IMG/VR virus record: IMGVR_UViG_3300025133_000094
Location: 1 to 64,000 of that record
Source of the DNA: a virus
Strand: one strand, 5' to 3'
DNA: 64,000 bases
Shown: one piece after another, positions 46,001 to 58,000 of the stretch
Numbering within the stretch: position 1 is the first letter of the stretch
Layout of the letters: every line of letters begins with the position of its first letter
Translations under genes and position numbers: made by a program
Notes under the pieces: model-generated
Told to the model about the DNA's origin: nothing
Seen by the model: the letters and a program-made list of their open reading frames with translations, nothing else
The model's database searches: none

Positions 46001-49000
46001 GGAATTAATCTTGAAAATCCGGGGATGTCTGCAAGACCTAAAGGACAAGAAGTAAAGAATAGAGCAGATATTCCTGCTATGATGCTAGCTTTCTTAAGAA
46101 AAATTAGAGACAGGTTAAGAATAAAATCAGCTAAGGCAGAGACTGCTGCGGCAGAAGCTTCTACAGTAACCCTAGAAAATCTGGATTCGATTCAACGCTT
46201 CGGAGTTTTATGGGATTATGCTGCAGCTAATGGCTGGGTAAAGGATACCCCAAGTGTACAAATGAAATGGGAGAGTAACTTTGAAGGATTAAAGAACCTC
46301 ATTAAGCAGCAATTACAACGAAAATTAACCCCATCAGAACAAACTCCCGAAGAAGAGAGTCTACGTCGAAGGCAGAAAAGAAATATAAAATTCTTGAGAA
46401 GGTTAGATGTGCTTGGAACGCAGATAGACAAAGAACTAAGAGCCTGGAAGGAGTCAGAACACGGCTACTCCCCAGAGCTATTAGATGCGGAGATTCAACT
46501 AAACAAAGTAAAGAAAGAGCATTTAGATTTAATAAACCAGTTTGAGAAAGAACAGCCAGCATTACACAGCGTACAGAAAATATATAGAGAATCGCTATCT
46601 ATCTTACGCGGTAAGATATTTTTCAGTGAGACAACTATGGGCGATCTCAAAGCTGAAGTCAAGGTAACAGAATTAGATTCAGCGGACGTGGTAATACTTA
46701 GGACTCTACTAGATAACCTACCAGCAAAGAAGAAGATAGTAGTTCCAAAAACAGCCCGAAGCGGTATAAATAACGCTGTTGTTATTCTATCTAACTTCTT
46801 AGCGGGCGATTCCTTAATGTCCGAAGTTAAGTTTAAGGTTATTCAAAAAGAAGTTAATCTTTATCTATCCCGTCAGTTCGAGGGGCTAGCAAAAACAATG
46901 GCTCGTACTAAGGTAGAAGATAAGTCAAAAGAAGTATTTGAAAAGTTTAGTGACTACAATACTATAATGAACGAGCTAATAGTAAAACGTATTCAGAGAA
47001 CAGGGGATAGCATGCTTACTGCTGCTACTATACAAGATAGTTTAGCTTGGCAAGAGAGTAGCTATCGAACACTAGAAGCATATGGAGAAGCGTGGACGAA
47101 GATAGTAAACGGTCTTGATGCTGAAGGAAAAACTGAAATGGCTTTATCTACTTTACTTAGACACTTACCCAGAACAAGTAGATACAGAATAAACCAAACG
47201 GAACTAATAAACGTCGGTAAGCTTAGAAGAGACTCTAAGATAAAGACTTGGAAGGCCAAAGAGATCTTTCACAATGAGACAGGAAGAGCTCGTAAAAGTA
47301 TTTCTAAATTAGATAGAAACGCTTTTGGAGATATTAGAGTAAACATAGGACCTTTAGACTTTGCTAAAAACTTTGCTCATGAGGTAACATCAGATACTAT
47401 GTTAAATGTTCCCTTAACTGCAGACTTTAAAAAGAAAAACATAACACCAGGTACTACATTAGATGGATCTAAAGTAGTTATGGAAGAAACGGTAATGTCC
47501 TTTGAGGATTGGCGACATCACCTTGAACTATGGCATGCTGATCCAGCTGAACCCCATAATAAAACAGATGAGGGAGATGTTATAATAACAGGAACACAGT
47601 TATTAGCTAATCTAGATCCTGATTTTAGAGCAAAGGGTGTGGGACTTGCTAGTATGTTCAGGGGTGCTTTAATAAATCAATGGAAAACTATTGAAGACTT
47701 GAGACGTTTAAATACAGAGACACCTACTCTTAAGTTTAGGTATAAAGACGTAGCTACAGCCCTGAGTGAAAAGGCTGCTGCTGGTAGACTATTGTCTCAT
47801 ATAGAATCAAATGCTATAATTACTGAATTAGCTGAACAAGCGTTTCAACAGTTAGATAAACATAATAACCCTAGTCTATACAATGCTCATGATGTAGCTA
47901 TAGAAGTAATAAATCAAGTAGAGAGCTCCTTTAAGAAAGCAGATAAGGCAGGATATGATATGTTCGGCTTTGTATTAAGATGGGATGATGAAAACGGCCT
48001 ACCCGTACACAGTCCGCATACTGTAGATAAGGATACGTGGATATCCGCTGTTAAAAAACAGGTAGTTAAACGACTAGAAGTAGCTACTCACGGCGGTATT
48101 AAGCCCGATACTCTTAATAGAATATATGATATATTTGGTATACGGGAGCTAAAACCAGACGCTCAAACAAAACTATCTACTCCCCAGTATGAACAATTAG
48201 CTGATATCATGGTAAGCAATCTACACAGGACACGAAGAAATGGGCCGACTATAGATATAGCCGACTTTGGTAATGGCAATAGAGAGTGGCACTCAGCATA
48301 CGATTTAGGGAATCAAATAGTAGATGCTTTTACTAAAGAAGAAATGTATACAACTAAGCAACTGTATGCCTCTAAAGATATACATCCAGATGCTCGGGGG
48401 TCAGAAGCAGAAGTAGGACCGGGAGAAAAGACAGCAGTTCAGCCACCGCTAGAAGGCGATCTTAACTTTGTTACCCGTAGATCTCTATGGGAAATAGATA
48501 GAATAATGAAGAACGGTCTCTTTAGAGAAGGACGAATAGCTTTTGTTTTAAATAGAGATAACTTGACTTCATCTGTGATAAAGGCTTACAATAAGGTAAA
48601 GGAAGAGGGTGGGTTTAGATTTCCCGAGGGAACTATACATGTATCAGATGTGATGCCTGTGTCTCTAATACCTTACGTACAGGGAGACATATTACAACAG
48701 CCTCCTATGACTCAAGAGCAAGTTAAAAAATACCTTCTTAATATTGCTCTCAATACACCGCAGCAAGCCAATACGATTGTCCACGATAAAATTATAGCAG
48801 CTAAAGATAATGTATTAAGGCTAAACCAAAAAGACGGAATGCCAATAGCTACAGAGTTTATTGGCATGGGTGGAGATTTTGGCTACCCTTACCATATGGT
48901 GGGCATGATAAGAGCTATGGAATTGGGATCAGTACACGCTAAAGGTCTTACAAAAAATTCTATAAACTTAGTAAGTAAACTACAAGCTGAGTGGCAAGAG

Positions 49001-52000
49001 AACCACAAGGTAGACCTATCTACAGAAGAGGGGTTAAATAAAGCTAGAAGAGATTTCTTTGATCATAGTACAGGACATGATATGATGTTCTCTGGTCGGT
49101 ATCTTACTTTCATGCAAAGCCGTATGGGCGATCCCAAACTAGCTGAGCAAATGTTTCAAATCGAAAAAGCTGTAGCAGAGTTACTGTATAATGAAGATCT
49201 AGGTGAATATCAATATGATATAAATGTTTTACAAACAGAAACAAAAGAGTGGTATAGAGCTGGTACTCTTCATATATTAAATTTAATTACTGGCTTAAAC
49301 CAAGCACAACGCAGCAGGCTAGGAGCTAAGGTTAAGCCACTCTTAGATATACTTCAGCCACTAAGAGATAACGATATTAATACCCTAGAAGATTGGAAAA
49401 TATTTGAGGATAAAAATCCTAATGATCCTAAGGTAAGAGTTATCCGTGCATTCATGAAGTTACCATTGATGAGAGCTATGTATGGTATGGAAAAAGCAGG
49501 GTGGTTAAAGATTTTCAGAGATTCCGAAGGAACAGATATGCTTAAGAAAGTATATAAGACTCTGGAAATAGAATTAGATTCTACAGATATAGAACATATA
49601 GGAGATATCTTATTCCACGGAGCTATAGAGGGTACTGGTCAACTGATGTATAGAGCTTTGGGATTAGAGTATGAAGGAGAACCAGGAAAATCTCCAAAGG
49701 CAGAGGCTCTTAAGTGGATGGAGATGGATAGAAGTGCAGATACCCTACTAACTACAGTAAAAGATTTACTTAAGTCACATGGTACGGAACTAAGATCTTC
49801 AAGGGATTCTTCTGGACGAGAATTTAATAAGCTTTATCAATTAGATACTCATGAAAAATATCTAAAAGCTTCTATAGAAACACAAGCTAGTGTAGAGTTT
49901 AGAACTAATGAACCTACTGCTGAACAAATCAAAAAGATTAAGGACAAGTATGCACCTCTAAGAGAGATGGAAGATTTCTTAAAGCAAGACGATATACCAT
50001 CAGACTTCGGTCCAGGACATAAGAGATGGAATGAGTATAAACAAATTCCCTATAAGAACTTGATGCCCGAGAGTCAGATAGGTGCCTTTAGAGCATTCAC
50101 TACTCTTAATAGTAGCGGCTATAGAATAGCTATTAAGGCATTAGAGACTACGGCTAGGCATCTTGGGTTAGAGAATTTCAATGCTGATATTTTCCTAGGG
50201 CTAGAGAGATATGTTTTCTATCATAATATGCTTCCTAGTGAAAAAGCAGTTAGAGGCTTTGATACACAAGCTGGTAGCGGCATGAGTCCAATAGGTATTG
50301 GTATAGAAAAAGTACTTACTAATGAAGCCTTATTTAAAGAATGGGCTACCACTGAATGGGCTAAACTAAAAGCCGATCGAAAAGCTAAAGGCGATACCAG
50401 CCCAATGACGATTGCTGAATACGATACTTTAGTCCGGAAATATATAGCTCTTGATCCAGATAGAGCAGAGATCCTAGGCACACAAGAACTTGTAGACGGT
50501 GGCTTAATACAAATGTATAAAGAGAACGGACTAGAGTCTGTTGAAGCTGAAATTGAAATGCTAATGCTTCAGAACGAGTTACTATATCAATCGACATATG
50601 GTCCACCTCAGCTTATTAACTATCACTTAGAAGATGATATAGCAATACTTAATAATCAAACCGCTATGAACTGGTTTAAGAATACCGTAGAGAATGCAGA
50701 TACAAGGGCAAGAGAAAAGGCTAATCAAGAACAACTATTATCTGATTCACAAAACAATGCGTATGCAGAGAAGATGTTAGAGTTAGTACAGCAAGCAGGT
50801 AATAACTTATTAAGATCTCAAGGACCTATTAAGCCTTACGTTAATACAGAGAGGGCTCGTTTAGACGTATTTCCAAATAACAGCGACCCCTTAACGATAC
50901 TGAACCAACAACAGAAAGGTGTTAGAGCCTTTGATCCATTATACACAACAGTTCCTTATACGGATAAACCTAACTTCTTCTTTCTAAAACAGTATCATGA
51001 ACGGAAGATGAGAGAAATCTCACACACACTAGACTTAATAGTAGACGAAAGTTCTAAAGAGCAACATGTACTTGACCCTAACGATTTAGGTTATCCTATG
51101 CCGTGGAAAGAAAAGGATATGCCTAAGCCAGTTAATACTGTTACCAATGACTTGAATAATATTCTCCAACGAACAGATATAAGTCCTAGAACTTCCGAAC
51201 TATTCCACAGTCTAAATAACTTCGCTAAGAGAAAAGGTACTCTATACACCGATGCACTGAGTAAACTGGAAGACGCCTATCCTTATATGTATTTAACAAT
51301 GAAGATGGAAGAAGCCAAAGATAATATAATATTAGCTAAACGTCGTTTCAGAACTGAAATGACTCCGGCTGAGATAACAGCTCTTAGGGCAGAGTGGCTA
51401 GGAGATCTTCATACCTTGAGCCAATTCAGTAGAGATACTAAACTAGCAGAGATAGGACCCCACGCTTTAGAAACCGCAGGAATGGATATAGCTTTTGCTA
51501 ATGTTCCAAGCGAAGCTATAGCTATTATAGATCAGCTACAAAGTATCTATGCATCTGAAGATAAACCAAACGGTCTTTTATTTCAACCTACTATGTTACA
51601 GGGTCCGTTGAAGATGGGATTAACACCGGCTGATATCCGTATCCAAGCTAAGGATGATCAAGGTAATCCAACCGACGAATTAGTATATACAGATCTAGAA
51701 GCTAATCCACTAGCAAACCAGAACATGGATATGTCTATTCTTCTATTCGCTATAGAATATCCTAATTATATCAAACCTATTATAGACGAACATTATCCAC
51801 AGTATTCTGATATAAAAACATTTGAAGATTGGACTCTGTTAATTGATCCTAAGCATAAAGTTGAAATTGAAGCCCTAGCTGCCGAAAGTGTTACAGGAGC
51901 TGACGGTAAAGGATTTGGACAAAGTATTGTATTCGATATGTCTATAATGGACTCACTACACGAAGGCAAAATAGATCCTAATAGAGTCCTTCTTACTATA

Positions 52001-55000
52001 GATGAAGCTAATATTGTTGAGGTAGACGGAGAACAAATTAACTATCAATTAAATCACCTACTAAGTAAAGCTGGCTTTGGCTTCTTTATGCAGAGTCCTT
52101 CGGCTATAAAAGGGAAGACACTTCAGATGACTATCAGTCATAGGGGTGCGCTTAAGATGATGCTAATGTTAGAGAACCACGCTCCCTTTAGACGTATGCG
52201 TGAATCTATGTGGGCTAAGATACCTTACGGTACTGTGGAGACAGCACTGGGTGAGATAGATATATCAAGACCAACAAATGAAATACTACGAGATAAGTTT
52301 GGCCATAATATGAGAGCATCACATGAAGATAATATTGAACTTCACGGAGCTCTATCAGTTATGGCAAAGACTGTGGGCGAAAAGAAACTGAAGCCAACAT
52401 ATGATCCTACTCGTGGCATGAAAGGTTCTAAGCGCTTTGCTATGACGGATTTAGATTATTATTCAGTCAATAAACTTGCAGATAGTGGATTAGTTAGGCC
52501 TTGGCTCGAATCACACATAAGTGTTTTATCTGAAGTTGTTACCTCAGCTAGAAGAAGCGGTTACGAGATGTTTCAAAAAGAACTCTTTACAGAGATTGAT
52601 ACTCTAATTGAAGGAGCTAGAAAGGGAGAACAAGAAAATATCGCTACGGCTATAGCGTTTAGTGTAATGTTCTCTCAAGGAGAACAAACAGGAAACTGGA
52701 CACCAGACCATCAAATGATGCGTGTCTTTATGGATGAAAGAAACTTCAATGAAGGAGAAGTATCTAATGCACTAATGAAAGCAGACCTGCTCTTAAATAA
52801 GATAGCTAAAGCTACCGACTTAGATACTACATGGTTCAATAACCCAATCAACCTCAGAGCTCGTGCTTATATTCAAAATATGACTAAGGCTGATCTGGAA
52901 AACTTTACTGAGGGAGATAATACTTCTAAGCTAACAGGAATGTTTATAGAGTCTTTAGGTGAAACTCCTGACATAGGGCATTATGTAGTTAACGAGTTAG
53001 GCGATGCACTAGACTTATTGGGTGGTGAAGGAGTTAATCTTCATGAATCAGTAGACTATAGAGCTTGGTTAGAGGATAGGGAAAAGGTTATTAATGTTGA
53101 TATAGAGACAAACTTATCCCAAGATAATATCAGTGTAATTACGTTATCTCAAAAAGATACTGGATTCAAAAATACTGTTCGGGGTAAAAAGGTAGGAGAT
53201 TGGGTAACTCCTGACCAAGCTCAAGAACATCTTAACTTTCTTGAAGACATGCAGAACAAGGGCTATAAGGTTGCATTCCACAACGGAGTAAGCTTTGACA
53301 CACGAATACTAGGCAACGTAGCTGGTTCTCGTCATTCTGATGCATCCATGCAAACAGCTGTACAGAATCAAGCTTCTCGTATAGCTATAAGAACCGTAGA
53401 TTCTTTAGATAACGGAAGATCATTCAAAGGAGAAATGGTTGAGTATACAGACAGCGGTAAGATTCGTAGTAAAGGCAATAACTATTATGTTTCATTATCT
53501 AATCTTGCTAAGGCTTTAGGAATAAAACAAACAAAGTCTTTAGAGTTCGGCGGACTAGAAGCTGCTCTATTATTTGAGAGGGTTAGGGGAGAGACAGTAA
53601 CACTAGGATCAGAAGCTAAGAAGGTGGGAATGACTCAGGAACACATAGATGTAATAAACAACACAACAAAAATGAAAGCGTGGAACAAGTTTAAGAAGTA
53701 CGCTGAAGGCGATGCTGAGTTGGGTTATAAGGTGCTTTATGGTGATGGTGATGTTCAAGGCTTAGCGGATATTCGAGGAGAGCTAACTGTCGATTATGCT
53801 CCTGATCCTAAGACTGGAAACGAACGAAAGGTTACTCTAAACGTAGAAGAAATGATGCCTACTTGGCTACTCAGTCAACGAGAGAGTGGTAGGTTTCACG
53901 GTACATTATCTCAGTTTAGTGAATGGGAAAACGTCAACACTATAACGAGAGCTTTGTCTAATACCGACCATACCGCTAGGTCTATGGTTGGGTTTGAGGG
54001 CGAGTCTTTCTTAATAGATAATGGTGGAGAACAGTTAACTGTAAACGCTAAGCAGGCTAAGGCAGCTATAGGTTTAGCGATAGGAGAATGGCAAGCTGAG
54101 AAACACTACGAACCTACCTCATGGTTAGATGATGAGGTACTTCAGTTTACTTATAATAACGTAAAGAGCGCTAAGAAGTTCCGTGAATTTGCGATAGATA
54201 GGGATGATGCTCATCTAGAAAATCTTGGTATTACTATAGAAAAGCTAGTTTTAAATGAATATATAAACAATGAAGACGCTGTTATGTTTAGAGCCATGAT
54301 ACTTAGGCTTAATCAAATAAATCCATTTACAGTTAAAGATATAACAATGGAAACTATACAACGACTAGTAAAAGAAACGAAACCAGGATCAGCGGAGAGA
54401 GTTGGTGATTCTTATAAACTACGTATAGGTGAAGAAGCTACACAACTATTAGGTAAAACCGAAGGACATATGTCTGTTGTACAGATGTTTGCTCATGAAT
54501 TGTCTCACTTAACCCGACTTCGTTTTGTAGATGAAAACAACGGAACTTGGCAAAGATGGTTAGCTTATGCAGAGAGTAATGCTGGTAAAGCCATGATGCT
54601 TAAACTAGTAACTCAATGGCACGGTGGCATAGAGACACAAGCTGTATTAAACGAAGTTGATGGCTATATAAGAGATCCCGAAGAATTTATAGCTGCCCAA
54701 ACATCTTTCTTCTTACTTAACGATGTTCAACATATTCAAGCTGACTTTACCGCAGATGAGTATAAAGCATACTCAGAAAGTGTAGGTATAGTTACACGTA
54801 TTATAAATAACGTTAGAGATATGTTCAGAAAAATCGCAGATGTATTTGTAGAGTTTGAGAAGACTGACTCAGATGCTTATAAAGAAATGGTTTCACTTGT
54901 TACCCATACACTAGGCTATAAGAATAAAGGTCATCTTAAAGCAGTTAGGAAAGGTCAAAGGGACGGCCAGCTTTATTGGATGGATAGAATTGAAGTAAAT

Positions 55001-58000
55001 CGTAAGAAGTATAAATATTCTCTTGATGATCTAAAGACTATGGTCATTAGAGAAAAACAGTTAGAAAAGATACGAGATATATCTGGTATGTGGACTACAG
55101 AACAAGCTACTGAATTAGTTAAACTAAAGGAACAATTACAGTCAGCTGATGCTACTGATAGAAGTGTATTAGGCTTTACTAGAGCCGAGCAATCTGTAGC
55201 TTGGGAGCAGCTTACACACGAATTCTCTAGATTCGAGATCGAAGAAGGTACCCCAAGTGGGGAACGTATACTAGATATAGTAAGAGTTTTTAATGAAGGC
55301 AATAGTAAACAGAAGGCTCAAGCTATGGATTGGTTACTCTCTCAGATTCAAAAAATATATGGTTCAGCTATAACGGCGAAGAGTGGTGAGTTTTTCGCCA
55401 TTGCTGCTAGGAAAGCCGAATCTATTCTACCGGGACTGGCTACCGATAGAATAAGAAGTATGCTAACAAACTTAATGGCCGCTAATACAGGAGCTCAGTA
55501 TACTTGGAATAGCATATCTATTATGCCGGTACTGCTAACAGCTTTACTGGACGATGAGGTTGTTACTACTTTCGCTGACTTTACAAAAGGAGATACTCCG
55601 TCTGTACGTAGAACATTAGATGCCTTTAATAAGTATAGCGATCTTCTAAATGGAGAACAGGGAGAAATACTTAGTCTTATAAATAGTATTGGAGCCAAGG
55701 CTTTAGGAACAGGACCCAGTGAACACGCCGCTGCGTTAATGCAGCATATTAACGAAGCTGTACTAAGGGGTGCTCAGTCTTTAAGGGGAGGCGCACACTT
55801 TAATATCGATGAAGAAATACACCCTAGTGTAAGAAACCATCCTAAGTGGGCTGAGATTAAAGTACATATTCTCGGTGGTGAGTTACGGGGCGATAAAGTC
55901 TTCGGAATGATAGAAGCATATAAAAATCAGATAGAAGCTATTGAATCTAAGGGCATAGAGATTGGAGAGTTTAGTAGAAACTTTATACAAATAGCTCCAT
56001 GGTATTTCTCAAAGAGTTTAATGGATGGCGATAATATGGATATGTTCTGGAGAGAAATGCCTATAGAAATAGATAATCATATACGGCAAGAGCTTGATAA
56101 AAAACACGCAGGTATTGATCCCTTATACTTCTTTCAAGCAGGACTCCTACCCAGAGTAGATACATTTTTAATGGCAGATCTAAAGCAGATGGAAACGACA
56201 CACTTACACATGCTAAGAGTTATAGCCGGTCTTGTTAACAAGAGGGTTAATCCAGATGTTGCTCACATGCTTACGGATCCTGTAGATGAATTATTTGCTA
56301 GACTGGAAAGTGAAAATGTAACTGTTAATACTATGTGGAGAGAGGCTACTAGTAAAACTGTTGGTTTTCTAATGTCGCAGATGGGACGCCAAGATTATAC
56401 ATTCAAGCGTCTTGTTAAGGATCTTAAAATATATAGCCCTGATATAACTAAAGTAGAAATAAATGCTATTAGACTTGCGTATAAAAACGTAATAGGTACC
56501 GATGTAGGATCAAGTCGCTTGTCATCGTTACGTGCTTTAAATAATAAAGCTATACCCTCTAGTGTATGGGCTCCTGGCTCTTTAACATCAGCAGGAGTTA
56601 AAATGAAAACAGAAGGTCTTATGACAGCGGCTGATATGCATACTAGAAATATACTAGTACGAGCATCTGGTGGAGTTTACTTCTCTAACGATTCTTGGTC
56701 TATCCCTAGCGTATTAGATGTTGTTGCGAGAAATGACAAAATTAGATCAGTAGTATCTTTCGATACACCCGCTATCTCAGGAGCATTGCTTAGGGGCGTT
56801 GGTGATAGAATATTTGAACTTAACATGATGCACGAACTATTTGGGATTTATGGCGACTACAGATCTATTATAAACCTGTTTGCAGAAGTTGTAGATAAAC
56901 CCTTTAGAGAGATAACAAATCCAGACGGAACACTTGTTAATACTAAAGAATTGCTGAAGAGTGCTCATATACTTCTAGATAAGTGGAGAGCCTATCGACA
57001 CATTAAACAAGTACCAGATCATCAAAGTAGTATGGAAGCTTGGCTATTTAAGAATGCTCCTAACTTCGTGAAGATTGTATTTGGACCTAGTTTATCTCTA
57101 GCGTCTCTGTCTACCGAACATACTTTAGCTATGATGAGTGAGTTACTTGGAAAGAGAAGTATAGGCGGCTTTGCTAGACAAGCTCTAGGTCCGCTTACAT
57201 CTCTATCAAAAGAAAGAAGAAAACGAATAGCGCGTAGTATGGCTAGTAGCTTAACCAGAATAGATAAAGCTTTTCTACCTGACTCTCAAATGCCAGCAAC
57301 AATGGACAAGGCAGGATTTTTAGATAAGTGGTCAAGCCTTAACATGAGAATAGCCCATCATGTTCATGAGAGTATAGGAATGGCGCGGACAGAGAATATT
57401 AGATTAGAGATAGCTGATATGATTAAGGACGGTAAAATTGAAAACCTAATTAAACTAATGCACAAATCCGGTGACCAAGCATATCTACGAACAGATGAAC
57501 TTTTATCTAACCCCGATCATCTTATAAAATTAGCACGAGAGGCAAAGATAGGTTCTGCCTTTGATACTGTTATAATCACAATGAATAAAACAGGTTTATT
57601 AAATATGGGTACCTTTGCCATGATGCAGCAAATGGTAGTTGAGAGTACTCAAGAATATAATAGATATTACGATACAAATGAAATGCTGATGCTCTTATTA
57701 GAGAATAAGAAAACTATGGATAATGATGTCTTCCGAATGAGAGAAGATATTATCCAAGCTCTTAGAGATGTCGAGACTGCTTATGTACACGATGTTATGG
57801 TGCAGGCTAAACCAATGGATACCTCTACTCGTGGCGGAATGATGGATTATATATTTGAGCTATTTAGAAAGTATCCAGTTCTCTTCTTCCTACAACACGT
57901 TATGAGAAAATCTAGTAGGCATACCCCGATAAGATGGGCTACTGGCGTTATGGCTTTGATGCTTCTTGATGTGTTATATATGATGTTACTACGTATATCT

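Noticed and set aside
45046-46562. Antisense frames opposite the giant gene
   Set aside because: Ser-rich shadow sequences produced by the codon pattern of the + strand gene; no ribosome sites.
57775-57800. VHD in AYVHDVMV as motif C of the RNAP-like part of the giant protein
   Set aside because: It lies about 2,780 residues after motif B, far outside the 180-280 residue spacing of T7 and N4 enzymes.
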